A stretch of DNA of 64,000 nt from Ryuthela nishihirai. Taxonomy: Eukaryota; Arthropoda; Arachnida; Araneae; Heptathelidae. The stretch is from positions 49,014,135-49,078,134 of the forward strand of contig JAWZYU010000010.1 of the NCBI GenBank assembly GCA_038380435.1. The letters run 5' to 3'. Of this stretch, positions 10,550 through 21,801 are shown piece by piece. A program made the position numbers and the translations under genes. Within the stretch, counting starts at the first letter, position 1. Each line of letters starts with the position of its first letter. The notes below the pieces were generated by a model, which saw only the letters and a list, made by a program, of their open reading frames with translations, did not search any database and was not told the origin of the DNA.

Positions 10550-11567
10550 ATATACACACAAAATTTTTCTTTTATTGTAAATTGTAACTATATTACAAGC
10601 TCTCTTATAGAAAACAATATTTTAAAATGTACTTAACAGTTTTATATTTATCAAAACGGTGTGTTTTTGTTAATATGGACAAATAGGGACTGAAAATATG
10701 ATTTTTATCCCGATTTTTACCGTCGTTTTGATTCAAATAAACTAATAAAAACGCTTTTTTTTTCGTCCTAAAACTCAAAAACGAATACACTGTAGAATAA
10801 AATTATTCGTTCATATAGGAATTAAAACCATTCAGGATTTTAAAAAAAAGTTCCATACTGATTTCAACATTTAAAGATTTGAGATGCGTGGGTGCTTTCT
10901 CAGATATTCTGCTTTTTAAAATCTATAGGAAAAAGCAGATTTTCACAAGTAGGTTAATCTAATACAACTTCGTCCCATTTCAAATCTATACCCAAATTAG
11001 TATTCAGATTCAACACGGCAAAACGCTACTATTTATTTGAGGGAGGAATGTAATGGATGTCTATACCGTGTGCAAAATGAGATTCTTCTAATTGTGAAGT
11101 ATAGAGGGCCACCCTCTTACTTCACAATTTCCAAATATCGCCTAGGGTTCGGATGGCACATACATCAGGGTTCATAGATGCATAACAAATGATTAAGGTT
11201 TCACATCGGCACGTGGATAGAATGTTATATGTATGCAGATATGATTCATCGAAACAGCGGAAAGTAAACCATCCGTCACAGTTCGTAATTATCTGGGTAA
11301 ATTGGAAAGAGGCCATTAAATTGGCGAATGCATCGCAGTGTTAGAGACAGAGCGAAGGAAGCTCGAATATTCGAAGAAAGAGAATAATATCAACCCAGCT
11401 TAAATTCATTTAGAGATTCAGAACAAAAGAGGACGAATGAGGTAGAAAAAAATAAATACGGCAGATGATTAGAGACGCTTTGTGCAATAGAAAACTACAG
11501 ACTAGGAATTCTTTGTTGCGGAAATTTCTTCTTGTGCGGGGTCATGACTATTGGATTGCTAGGGCCA
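10550..11567. other. AT-rich interval with a short palindrome
   Basis: No gene recognised. The only structure I see is the inverted repeat at 11090-11129. Confidence 0.5.
11090..11129. repeat. Short palindrome present in only one duplication copy
   Basis: The left arm 11090-11108 is the complement of the right arm 11112-11129 except for one extra T, with a 3-base loop CCA. The matching site in copy 2 (16415-16441) has GCCCCGTGG in place of the left arm and loop. Confidence 0.9.
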
Positions 11568-11956
11568 TTGGGTTGGGTTGTTTTACCTCTGAGCGGCACT
11601 TTTTTTGCACACCATGGGCTAAATGGTCAGGTCACATGGACCCCGAAGGCTCAGAGAAGGTTGGGGAAGGGGACCCACTGGAACAGCTGTTGGGAGACAG
11701 ATGGTAGTCTCCCGTCAAGGCCATCCAGCGTGTTCTTTAACGTGCACAGGGTATGGCTCTCCCGCACACGGGGACACGGCTTAACGTCCCATCAGACGGA
11801 CGACGGCCTTTCCAAGCCCATCGGTGTCCCCTACTGACCGTGGGCAGGGCGGGGAATTTTGCGGAGATAAATCTCAACGCTGACCCAGCTGGGACTCGAA
11901 CCTGGGAACTACAGATTACGAGCCTGGCGCGCTACCGACTGAGCTACCCTCGCCCC
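11568..11956 (-). mobile_element. Hybrid SINE-A at the duplication junction
   Basis: The left flank (ATTGCTAGGGCCA, 11555-11567) is the TSD of the SINE at 16880. The right flank (TAACAGGAACGA, 11957-11968) is the TSD of the SINE at 6252, so its own flanks do not match. Variants up to 11819 (AATGGTCAGG, GGGGAAGGGG, CATCAGACGGACGACGG) are those of the right parent. From 11945 (GAGCTACCCTCGCCCC) they are those of the left parent. The 125 bp between are identical in all three. Confidence 0.93.
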
Positions 11957-11979
11957 TAACAGGAACGAAGGCGAAATAA

Positions 11980-12147
11980 AATATTAAACATCTACGTTTT
12001 ACAGTATTTTCCAAAAAATTTGTTAAAGACCACTAAAATGGCATTTCGTTCATTCCGTCTCGATCTTTCCCACACCCCCTCTTTCACTCGAATCAGTCCC
12101 ATCCCCACCCACCCCTCTTTACATTTTTCTAGTTCCGGGCCTACTGG
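11980..12147 (-). mobile_element. MITE-C, duplicated copy
   Basis: Second copy of 6655-6827. Confidence 0.45.
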
Positions 12148-12213
12148 AAGAAATAACTTCGCATAACAGAAAATTAAAAGAGGTAGGGTACTGCAATTCT
12201 ATACCTAACGAAC

Positions 12214-12598
12214 CTTTTTTTAGTGGGTAGCTCAATCGGTAGAGCGCTAGGCTCGTAATCTGCAGTTCCCAGATTCGAGTCCAGCCTTGGCCAACATTGA
12301 GATTTATGATCGAAAAGCTCCCCGCCCTGCCCACGGTCAGTAGGGGACACCGATGGGCTTAAAAGAACTGCCGCCTGTCGGATGTGATATTAAACCGTGG
12401 CCTGTGTGCGAGAGAGAGCCATACCATGTGCTCGTTAAAGAACACGCAGGATGGCCTTGACGAGAGTCTACCATCTGTCTTTGAACAACTATTCAGTGAA
12501 TCCCCTCCCCAAACCTTCTCAGAGCCTTCGGGGCCCATGTGACCTGGCCGTTTAGCCAAGTGTGCAAAAAAAAGTGCCGCTCAGAGGTAAAACAACCC
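12214..12598 (+). mobile_element. SINE-A, duplicated copy
   Basis: Second copy of 6894-7278, including its AACGAAC flanks. Confidence 0.9.
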
Positions 12599-12844
12599 AA
12601 CGAACTCTGCTCCAACCAATAATGTCCTTTGCTGGTAAAAAAAAAAGTTTTCCAACCATTTTTTTCATCTTGCAACATGCTGTTTTTTAACAGTATCATT
12701 GAAAAAGACGTTATTAGTGAATTCGAATATCATAGTAATAATATCATAGTAAATAATTCATAATAATTATTTAATGGTACCAGTGTCATATTTGATTAAT
12801 TAAAGGTATCAGTGTCATATAGACCTGGATCTCGAAAATACGGT

Positions 12845-13101
12845 GGGAGGAAGTGTGTGTGTGTGGGGGGGGGAGAGTGACTTGAACAAGCCAAAAAAAA
12901 AGTAAAGGGAAGAATAAATTTTCATTGCAGTATAACATTTTCCTTTAGAGGTCTTGCAACATTTCTTGAAAAATGCGAGAAATATGCACAAGTATAATAT
13001 TGTTTTTGCCTTCATTATCCTACCTATTACCATTCTCAAAGCGCGCGTGGAGGGGGGGGGGGGGTGCATGGGCCCTCGTGGCTTTCCTAGATCCGCAACT
13101 G
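12845..13101 (-). mobile_element. MITE-C, duplicated copy
   Basis: Second copy of 7525-7775, with one more GT and two more G in its simple runs. Confidence 0.5.
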
Positions 13102-13203
13102 TGTGATACGTGATTTGAAATATGATGAAACGTCATAATCATAATATAAATGTACGTTACAACATGCGTGTAATGTGCAAATATCAGTGTCATCATAATT
13201 ATC

Positions 13204-13581
13204 CGGGGCGAGGGTGGCTCAGTCGGTAGCGCGCCAGGCTCGTAATCTGTAGTTCCTAGGTTCGAGTCCCAGCTGGGTCAGCGTTGAGATTTATCTCCGC
13301 AAAATTCCCTGCCCACGGTCAGTAGGGGACACCGATGGGCTTGGAAAGGCCGCCGTCCGTCGGATGGGACGTTAAGCCGTGGCCCCGTGTGCGGGAGAGC
13401 CATACCCTGTGCACGTTAAAGAACACGCTGGATGGCCTTGACGGGAGGCTACCATCTGTCTCCCAACAGCTGTTCCAGTGGACCCCAACCTTCTCTGAGC
13501 CTTCGGGGTCCATGTAACCTGGCCATTTAGCCCATGGTGTGCAAAAAAGTGCCGCTCAGAGGTAAAACAACCCAACCCAAC
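13204..13581 (+). mobile_element. SINE-A, duplicated copy
   Basis: Second copy of 7880-8257, with the same TCATAATTATC flanks and the same internal deletions. Confidence 0.95.
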
Positions 13582-13941
13582 TCATAATTATCTAAAATCA
13601 GTAATGCCATATTTCTGACGATGTACAAAGAATAGATTCATCAATTGTCTAACGCAAATAATAGCTGTAATTCGTTCGGAGCGAGGGAGCAGATTGTTTG
13701 CAACAATACATATTGATTTCACGTTTCGTATCGTGTTGTCTTATAAGTAATATCTACTTTTTACCCTTATTTCAAAACGTTAACACAATTCGATGAACTG
13801 AACTTTTAATTAAGAATACATTTTTCTCTCTTTTTCCAATCACTTCTTGCCAACTTTCACCCAAATTTGCTATCTTACGGTTATAGAATTCATTAGGTTT
13901 TGAATCAAAGAAGGCAATGGTTTGGTTTTCAAAGCCTATAA
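13582..13941. other. Interval with nothing recognised
   Basis: Duplicate of 8258-8617. Confidence 0.5.
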
Positions 13942-13954
13942 AACTTGCAACGTT

Positions 13955-14339
13955 GTTGTTGTTGTTTTACCACTGAGCGGCACTTTTTTGCACACCATGG
14001 GCTAAATGGCCAGGTCACATGGACCCCGAAGGCTCAGAGAAGGTTGGGGGAGGGGATCCACTGGAACAGCTGTTGGGAGACAGATGGTAGCCTCCCGTCA
14101 AGGCCATCCAGCGTGTTTTTTAACGTGCACAGGGTATGACTCTCCCGCACACGGGGCCACAGCTTAACGTCCCATCCGACGGACGGCGGCCTTTCCTAGC
14201 CCATCGGTGTCCCCTACTGACCGTGGGCAGGGCGGGGAATTTTGCGGAGATAAATCTCAACGCTGACCCAGATGGGACTCGAACCTGGGAACTACAGATT
14301 ACGAACCTGGCGCGCTAACGACTGAGCCACCCCCGCCCC
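13955..14339 (-). mobile_element. SINE-A, duplicated copy
   Basis: Second copy of 8631-9015, with AACTTGCAACGTT flanks. Confidence 0.95.
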
Positions 14340-14352
14340 AACTTGCAACGTT

Positions 14353-14800
14353 TTTCTTGTTTTGGCATCATAATGATTTTGTGAATTTGAAAATAAATGG
14401 TAGTTCGTTTAATGATGCAATGCCTGGCGAATAAAGTTAATTACGTCGTGAGTTGTCCAAATGAAACAAAGTACTCCTTCGACTGATAAAAGATGGTTCA
14501 TTTTGTTGTAAAGGACTCCTCAAATATCGAATTTCTGTCAACAGACATTAGCCGTGATCGTTTCATTGGGATTCATCGTTTCAAAATGGACTATACCCTT
14601 AATTGTTGATCTGACCAAACAGTCAGCGAAATCTTTTCATTCGTATGGTGCACTCGTCCTCTTAGCTATTTCGTGGCAAAATCCTGGAGATTAAGATACT
14701 GTAGATGACGTTTAAAGGTATTGGAAAAAAAAAGTATTTCATTTCTCGCCTCAAGTATCAATTCGATCCAAAAATGGCGTTTGAAGTTGACAGGAATGTA
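14353..14800. other. Interval with nothing recognised
   Basis: Duplicate of 9029-9476. Confidence 0.5.
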
Positions 14801-15017
14801 AAGTCGCTCAAAAAAATATTCAAACACTATGGTTGATTACAGAATTCAGAAAAAATATCTGGCAACGATTTTGTTTTAGAAATTAGTGATCTGACAACCT
14901 TTGTGTCACGTGACACGAAGTTTGCCAGATCGCTAATTTCTAAAAAAATCGCTTTCCAGATATTTTTTCTGAATTCTGTAATCAATCGTAGTGTTGAGAT
15001 GCTTTTTTGAGCGACTG
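14801..15017. mobile_element. Palindromic Tc1/mariner-type MITE, duplicated copy
   Basis: Second copy of 9477-9693, with TA on both sides. Confidence 0.82.
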
Positions 15018-15050
15018 TAGTAGTGAAGAACAAACATCTACTTATTGTCG

Positions 15051-15433
15051 TGGGAGGGGGTGGCTCAGTCGGTAGCGCGCCAGGCTCGTAAGCTGCAGTT
15101 CCCAAGTTCGAGTCCCAGCTGGGTCAGCGTTGAGATTTATCTCTGCAAAATTCCCCGCCCTGCCCACGGTCAGTAGGGGACACCGATGGGCTTGGAAAGG
15201 CCGCCGTCCGTCGGATGGGACGTTAAGCTGTGGCCCCCGTGTGCGGGAGAGCCATACCCTGTGCACGTTAAAGAACACGCTGGATGGCCTTGACGGGAGG
15301 CTACCATCTGTTTCCCAACAGCTGTTCCAGTGGGTCCCCTCCCCCAACCTTCTCTGAGCCTTCGGGTTCCATGCGACCTGGCCATTTAGCCCATGGTGTG
15401 CAAAAAAGTGCCGCTCAGAGGTAAAACAACCCA
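15051..15433 (+). mobile_element. SINE-A, duplicated copy
   Basis: Second copy of 9727-10109, with ACTTATTGTCG flanks. Confidence 0.94.
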
Positions 15434-15493
15434 ACTTATTGTCGAATATTTGCTGGGAATCAGGCTCGTATCTAGAAAAAAGAATTATAAGGG

Positions 15494-15770
15494 AGAGAGA
15501 GAAGGTGAAGTGACGCAATCGAACGGTAAAAAAAATAAAGCGAGGGTAAGAGATTGGATTACCATTGCAGCATAACATTTCACCCTCCGATTTAGAGGTC
15601 TTTAAAAGTTCCTTGAAAAAAATGCGTGAAATATGCCCAAGTTTAATATTGTTTTTGCCTCTATTATTCTTTTTACCATTTTCAAAGTGGTGAATGACCC
15701 CCTTTCAAAATCACTTCTTGCCACCCCCCTCCATCAGCATCCTTTTTTCTCTTTAACACCGACTCTAGAG
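15494..15770 (-). mobile_element. MITE-C, duplicated copy
   Basis: Second copy of 10170-10445, with one extra C in the C run near 15725. Confidence 0.45.
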
Positions 15771-15775
15771 TAGGG

Positions 15776-15874
15776 GCTAGCGGAGATCAATCTCAACGCA
15801 GATTCAGTTGGGACTCGAACCTGGAAACTACAGATTACGAGCCTGGCGTTCTACCAATTGAGTCAGCCACCTCT
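15776..15874 (-). mobile_element. SINE-A head fragment, duplicated copy
   Basis: Second copy of 10451-10549. Confidence 0.7.
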
Positions 15875-16866
15875 ATATACACACAAAATTTTTCTTTTAT
15901 TGTAAATTGTAACTATATTACAAGCTCTCTTATAGAAAACAATATTTTAAAATGTACTTAACAGTTTTATATTTATCAAAACGGTGTGTTTTTGTTAATA
16001 TGGACAAATAGGGACTGAAAATATGATTTTTATCCCGATTTTTACCGTCGTTTTGATTCAAATAAACTAATAAAAACGCTTTTTTTTTCGTCCTAAAACT
16101 CAAAAACGAATACACTGTAGAATAAAATTATTCGTTCATATAGGAATTAAAACCATTCAGGATTTTAAAAAAAAGTTCCATACTGATTTCAACATTTAAA
16201 GATTTGAGATGCGTGGGTGCTTTCTCAGATATTCTGCTTTTTAAAATCTATAGGAAAAAGCAGATTTTCACAAGTAGGTTAATCTAATACAACTTCGTCC
16301 CATTTCAAATCTATACCCAAATTAGTATTCAGATTCAACACGGCAAAACGCTACTATTTATTTGAGGGAGGAATGTAATGGATGTCTATACCGTGTGCAA
16401 AATGAGATTCTTCTGCCCCGTGGCCCTCTTACTTCACAATTTCCAAATATCGCCTAGGGTTCGGATGGCACATACATCAGGGTTCATAGATGCATAACAA
16501 ATGATTAAGGTTTCACATCGGCACGTGGATAGAATGTTATATGTATGCAGATATGATTCATCGAAACAGCGGAAAGTAAACCATCCGTCACAGTTCGTAA
16601 TTATCTGGGTAAATTGGAAAGAGGCCATTAAATTGGCGAATGCATCGCAGTGTTAGAGACAGAGCGAAGGAAGCTCGAATATTCGAAGAAAGAGAATAAT
16701 ATCAACCCAGCTTAAATTCATTTAGAGATTCAGAACAAAAGAGGACGAATGAGGTAGAAAAAAATAAATACGGCAGATGATTAGAGACGCTTTGTGCAAT
16801 AGAAAACTACAGACTAGGAATTCTTTGTTGCGGAAATTTCTTCTTGTGCGGGGTCATGACTATTGG
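15875..16866. other. AT-rich interval, duplicate of 10550-11554
   Basis: No gene recognised. It differs from copy 1 at the palindrome site (16415-16423). Confidence 0.5.
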
Positions 16867-16879
16867 ATTGCTAGGGCCA

Positions 16880-17269
16880 TTGGGTTGGGTTGTTTTACCT
16901 CTGAGCGGCACTTTTTTTGCACACCATGGGCTAAATGGTCAGGTCACATGGACCCCGAAGGCTCAGAGAAGGTTGGGGAAGGGGACCCACTGGAACAGCT
17001 GTTGGGAGACAGATGGTAGTCTCCCGTCAAGGCCATCCAGCGTGTTCTTTAACGTGCACAGGGTATGGCTCTCCCGCACACGGGGACACGGCTTAACGTC
17101 CCATCAGACGGACGACGGCCTTTCCAAGCCCATCGGTGTCCCCTACTGACCGTGGGCAGGGCGGGGAATTTTGCGGAGATAAATCTCAACGCTGACCCAG
17201 CTGGGACTCGAACCTGGGAACTACAGATTACGAGCCTGGCGCGCTACCGACTGAGCCACCCCCGCCCCC
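16880..17269 (-). mobile_element. SINE-A, right parent of the tandem duplication
   Basis: 13-bp TSD ATTGCTAGGGCCA at 16867-16879 and 17270-17282. Its variants match the tail-side part of the hybrid at 11568-11956. The head end is consensus (GAGCCACCCCCGCCCC). Confidence 0.95.
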
Positions 17270-17299
17270 ATTGCTAGGGCCACAGGTTACCTCAGACTC

Positions 17300-17640
17300 G
17301 ATTGTTTTAATCTCTGCATGGCACTTTTTTTTCGCACAATGGACTAAATGGCCAGGACACAAGCACCCCGAGGGATCAGAGAAGGTTGTGGGGGTAAGGG
17401 ACCCACTGGATAGCTGTTAGGAGGCAAATGGTAGCCTCCCGTCAAGGCCATCCAGCGTGTTCTTTAATGTGCAAAAGTATGGTTCTCCCGAATAAGAGGC
17501 AAGGCTCTACGTCACATCCGATGGGCGGCGGCCTTTGCCAAGCCCATCGGTGTCCCCTACTGACCAAGGGCAAGGCAGGGAGTTTTTCGGAGATAAATAT
17601 CAACGCTGGCCCAGGTTGGACTCGAACCTAGGAACTATTC
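17300..17640 (-). mobile_element. Old SINE-A copy
   Basis: Diverged (ATTGTTTTAATCTCTGCATGG, GGACTCGAACCTAGGAAC). The end of the head is lost near CACTGCCCACAAGC. Confidence 0.8.
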
Positions 17641-17672
17641 ACTGCCCACAAGCCGCAATCTCCAGAATATAG

Positions 17673-18054
17673 TGGTGGGGGTGGCTCAGTCGGTAGAGCG
17701 CCAGGCTCGTAATCTGTAGTTCCCAGGTTCTAGTCCCAGCTGGGTCAGCGTTGAGATTTATCTCCGCAAAATTCCCCGCCCTGCCCACGGTCAGTAGGGG
17801 ACACCGATGGGCTTGGAAAGGCCGCCGTCCGTCGGAGGGACGTTAAGCCGTGGCCCCGTGTGCGGGAGAGCCATACCCTGTGCACGTTAAAGAACACGCT
17901 GGATGGCCTTGACGGGAGGCTACCATCTGTCTCCCAACAGCTGTTCCAGTGGGTCCCCTCCCCCAACCTTCTCTGAGCCTTCGGGGTCCATGTGACCTGG
18001 CCATTTAGCCCATGGTGTGCAAAAAACTGCCGCTCAGAGGTAAAACAACCCAAC
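17673..18054 (+). mobile_element. SINE-A, full-length young copy
   Basis: 11-bp TSD CCAGAATATAG at 17662-17672 and 18055-18065. The B box has one change (GGTTCTAGTCC), so Pol III promoter strength may be reduced. Confidence 0.95.
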
Positions 18055-18065
18055 CCAGAATATAG

Positions 18066-18535
18066 CCATAAGGATATCCGAGATACCTCTGAACATCCAC
18101 TGTTCATCTTAGATATCTTATGGATATTATGTGGATATTGTGGTTGTGTAGGTCGGCCACCTCGCCATTTTACCTGAGGCAGTATCACACCAGGCTCTTA
18201 TTTCCTATATCTTCCTAATGTTTTCACTCTTCCTTTGTCGGTTTGTCAATTTGTTGTCAAAATAGTTGCTCTACCATAACTTTCGAACGCGGCGAACAAA
18301 CTTAATGATTTGTGACGCATGAAGTATCGCAGGAAATATGTTTCTTTGGGTTTAGACATATTCAGCTTAAGTGATTAAAAAAAAGTAAAAAGATTATTTT
18401 TCTTCATAAAAAAATTGATTTAAATTTTAAGAACTGAAATAAGTATCAAAACATTTCATCTTTACTTCCTCTATAAGATCGAAACCCGAGAATACAGAGG
18501 AATCAGCAAGTATTAAGCATTTTCATTCCCGGATC
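18066..18535. other. Interval with nothing recognised
   Basis: AT-rich. No feature recognised. Confidence 0.5.
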
Positions 18536-18539
18536 TAGA

Positions 18540-18692
18540 AAAAATCGCAACGGAAGGAAACAAGAAACAAAACCGAGCCGGGAAAATGTAATGGGGGTAA
18601 GAGACAATTTTTTGCCTCTATTACCCTTACTAGCATTCTGAAAGGGGAGGGGTCCCCTTAGCCTCCACCCCATAGTCCGGCTCTGAGCATAT
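18540..18692 (-). mobile_element. MITE-C fragment
   Basis: TTTTTTGCCTCTATTACCC, GCATTCTGAAAGGGG and a terminal CCCCATAGTCCGGCTCTG match the family pattern. Confidence 0.45.
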
Positions 18693-18747
18693 TAATATTT
18701 ATTTCACATTAAAAATCGAAAATTATTCTCAGTTTTCGGAAAACACT

Positions 18748-19094
18748 GAGGGGCAGTCGGTAGCGCGCTAGGCTTGTAATCTGCAGCTCCTAGGTTCGAG
18801 TCCCAGCTGGGTCAGCGCTGAGATTTATCTCCGCAAAATTCCCCGCCCTGCCCACGGTCAGTAGGGGACACCGATGGGCTTGAAAAGGCCGCCGTCCGTC
18901 GGATGGGACGTTAAGCAGTTGTCCCGTGTGCGGGAGAGCCATACCCTGTGCAGTTAAAGAACACGCTGGATGGCCTTGACGGGAACACTACCATCTGCCT
19001 CCCAACAGCTGTTCCAGTGGGTCCCCTCCCCCCAACCTTCTCTGAGCCTTCGGAGTCCTTGTGACCTGGCCATTTAGCCCATGGTGTGCAAAAA
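18748..19094 (+). mobile_element. SINE-A, tail truncated
   Basis: Head variant GCTAGGCTTGTAATCTGCAG. The copy stops after GTGTGCAAAAA, so the last ~40 bp are missing. A deletion or rearrangement beside the inverted repeat is likely. Confidence 0.88.
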
Positions 19095-19114
19095 TATGTT
19101 CAAACTTTTTTTTA

Positions 19115-19452
19115 TAATACAACGCAACTTACAAAAGTACTTTGCAAACATGCGGCCATATGAACGCAGGTTATTAGCCTAAACTCTCTTGTACACAAAG
19201 AAGCATTCCAAGCAAAGATTCTTAAAAAAATTAAAATAAAATAATAACATCTTGTGAATTGTGAGCTGCGACAGATGTAGACGTGTGGAAAAACGGGGGA
19301 GAAGAGTTGGGGACTTAAATGATGAAATGATATTGAAAATTGACAAATAAATAATCTGATATATTGAAAATTGACAAATAAATAGTCTGATATATTGAAA
19401 AATAATCTGATATAGTGGAGAGGAGGTGGCTCAGTCTGTAGAGCGTCAGGAT
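19115..19452 (+). repeat. Left arm of a large inverted repeat
   Basis: Reverse-complemented at 21235-22002, starting AATACAACGCAACTTAC and running to GTAGAGCGTCAGGAT. It holds an AATCTGATATATTGAAAATTG-type tandem repeat (about 19325-19420) and a tRNA-like A box near its inner end. It contains no SINE-A insertion. Confidence 0.9.
19325..19420. repeat. ~31-bp tandem repeat, left arm
   Basis: About three units built from TCTGATATATTGAAAATTG and ACAAATAAATA. The right arm has about four units. Confidence 0.85.
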
Positions 19453-20190
19453 CTACAGACCCAACCGCGAAATAGAGGTTAAATATCTTGTATTTCTATA
19501 TTTCTTTTTTCTATCGTAGGTTACCCAAACTTCAATATATCTTTTTATGAATTTTTTTTGTCTATCATCACAAACGCATTATTCGTATCTTTCCACTACT
19601 TTTTTTAATAGAAATAAACCCATAGACGCTAACATGGCATCTTTATTCATATATACTCAACTCATCGAACAATTTCAGCGATAAAATGTTTGCTGTCTAG
19701 ACGAGTTATTAAGTGATGATTCTTCTCCTCTTCCGCCGAAATATTCATTATTTCCTATTTTGTTGAACAGAAGAAGCGTGAGAGATATAAAAGATAAGAA
19801 AAACTAGATTTGAGGTTTACCAGCTGCGCAAAGGCATTCTTAACGACCTTAATTTTACCCCCCAGACTGGTGAGAACCATCTGACAGGTTGTAGCAAAAG
19901 TTGAAGATTTGTTGACCCAAGCTCGTCTGCTTTGCGTCATTCTCCATGCCCTTCCCCGCTGTTCGTAAAAGACGTTTGTTTTGCAGAGCACAAGATTCGC
20001 CGTCTGGACTGCTTCTGGTGTCGTCAAGAGGTTTTATCCTCTCTTGACAACGTAAAAGTTCTGCTTTTCTATTAACTAATGGAGTAGTTTTTACGCGCTT
20101 CAATTTTTAGTCCATAGCAGAGCTGTAGATATAAGAAAGTCGAAACTAGGAGGTTTTTATACTGCTGACTACGACCCGAAAAGCGGGAGA
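19453..20190. other. Spacer of the inverted repeat, nothing recognised
   Basis: Two overlapping minus-strand frames (about 19755-20103) have no recognisable domain. Confidence 0.5.
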
Positions 20191-20203
20191 GGGGGGGATT
20201 CAG

Positions 20204-20589
20204 GGTTGGGTTGTTTTACCTCTGAGCGGCACTTTTTTGCACACCATGGGCTAAATGGCCAGGTCACATGGACCCCGACGGCTCAGAGAAGGTTGGGGAA
20301 GGGGACCCACTGGAAGAGCTGTTGGGAGACAGATGGTAGCCTCCCGTCAAGGTCATCCAACGTGTTCTTTAACGTGCACAGGGTATGGCTCTCCCGCACA
20401 CGGAACCACGGCTTAACGTCCCATCCGACGGACGGCGGCCTTTCCAAGCCCATCGGTGTCCCCTACTGACCGTGGGCAGGGCGGGGAATTTTGCGGAGAT
20501 AAATCTCAACGCTGACCCAGCTGGGACTCGAACCTGGGAACTACAGATTGCGAGCCTGGCGCGCTACCGACTGAGACACCCCCGCCCCA
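20204..20589 (-). mobile_element. SINE-A, full-length young copy
   Basis: 12-bp TSD GGGGGGATTCAG at 20192-20203 and 20590-20601, directly in front of an older SINE. Confidence 0.94.
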
Positions 20590-20601
20590 GGGGGGATTCA
20601 G

Positions 20602-20988
20602 TAGGTAGGGCATGGGTTCGTAAGCTGCAGTTTCTAGATTCCAGTTGCAGCTGGGCCAGAGTTGAGATTTATCTGCACAAAACTCCCGCCTTACCCACGG
20701 TGAACAGGGGACACCGATGGATTTCAGAAGGTTGCAGTCGGATGTTTGATGGCCGCCTTTTCAAGGCCGCAGGCGGATGGAACTTTAAGCTGTGGTTCTG
20801 TGTGAGGGAGAGCCATACCCTGTGCTCGTAACAGAACACGCTGGATGTCCTTGAAGGGAAGTAGTGTCTCAGAAGCTGTTCCAGTGGGTCAGCACCACCC
20901 AACCTTCTCCAAGCCTTCGGGGTCCTTGTGATCTGATCATTTAGCCCATTGTGTGCAAAAACTGCTGATCAGAGATAAAACAACCCAA
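20602..20988 (+). mobile_element. Old SINE-A copy
   Basis: Diverged head (CATGGGTTCGTAAGCTGCAG) and body, with a local duplication of the AAGG(C/T)(T/C)GCAG stretch near 20728-20770. The tail ATAAAACAACCCAAC is present. Confidence 0.83.
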
Positions 20989-21023
20989 CTACTCGAAAGA
21001 AAGTTTGAATTATACGAGTCCCA

Positions 21024-21120
21024 GCAGTTTGAATATCGAGTCCCAGCTGGGTCAGCGTTGAGATTTATCTCCGCAAAATTCCCCGCCCTGCCCACGGTCA
21101 GTAAGGGACACCGATGGGCG
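21024..21120 (+). mobile_element. SINE-A fragment
   Basis: Starts inside the B box (CGAGTCCCAGCTGGGTCAGC) and stops at CACCGATGGGCG. Confidence 0.85.
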
Positions 21121-21269
21121 TTTACCCCCTGAAGGTTTCCCCGTTGATAAATTCTTCAGCCACAGAACTTGAAATAAACAATCACGGAAGTGAAATGATT
21201 TGTAAACAGTCGAACTTGGAAACTGCAGGTTACGATCCTGACGCTCTACAGACTGAGCCACCTCTTCTC

Positions 21270-21395
21270 CAATATATCAGATTATTTTTCAATATATCAG
21301 ACTATTTATTTGTCAATTTTCAATATATCAGATTATTTATTTGTCAATTTTCAATATATCAGATTATTTATTTGTCAATTTTCAATATCATTTCA
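21270..21395. repeat. ~31-bp tandem repeat, right arm
   Basis: About four units of CAATATATCAGATTATTTAT with TTGTCAATTTT. Confidence 0.85.
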
Positions 21396-21414
21396 TCATT
21401 TAAGTCCCCAACTC

Positions 21415-21801
21415 GTCGGGGCGGGGGTGGCTCAGTCGGTAGCGCGCCAGGCTCGCAATCTGTAGTTCCCAGGTTCGAGTCCCAGCTGGGTCAGCGTTGA
21501 GATTTATCTCCGCAAAATTCCCCGCTCTGCCCATGGTCAGAAGGGGACACCGATAAGCGTGGAAAGGCCGCCGTCCGTCGGATGGGACGTTAAGCCGTGG
21601 CCCCGTGTGTGGGAGAGCCATACCCTGTGCACGTTAAAGAACACGCTGGATGTCCTTGACGGGAGGCTACCATCTGTCTCCCAACAACTTCCAGTGGGTC
21701 CCCTCTCCAACCTTCTCTGAGACTTCGGGGGCCATGTGACCTGGCCATTTAGCCCACGGTGTGCAAAAAAGTGCCGCTCAGAGGTAAAACAACCCAAACA
21801 A
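21415..21801 (+). mobile_element. SINE-A inserted in the right inverted-repeat arm
   Basis: 9-bp TSD CCCCAACTC at 21406-21414 and 21802-21810. The left arm keeps the uninterrupted site (near 19310-19320), a paralogous empty site that proves the element's exact ends. Confidence 0.96.

Larger units (their letters stand above)
6625..11944 (+). repeat. Tandem duplication, copy 1 (5.32 kb)
   Basis: Directly repeated as 11945-17256. The two copies read as identical apart from simple-repeat lengths (a GT run near 7545, a G run near 7731, a C run near 10398) and one replacement at 11090-11111. The bounds are placed at the right edge of a 125-bp identical tract inside the SINEs at each end (6500-6624, 11820-11944, 17132-17256). 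Confidence 0.93.
11945..17256 (+). repeat. Tandem duplication, copy 2 (5.31 kb)
   Basis: Second copy of 6625-11944, in the same orientation and order: SINE-A, MITE-C, SINE-A, SINE-A, palindromic MITE, SINE-A, MITE-C, head fragment. The coordinate offset shifts from 5320 to 5324, 5325 and then 5312, each shift explained by one indel. Confidence 0.93.

Noticed and set aside
19755..20103. Two overlapping minus-strand frames as a gene in the inverted-repeat spacer
   Set aside because: No recognisable domain, no repeat evidence and no coding signal beyond length, which is within chance expectation.
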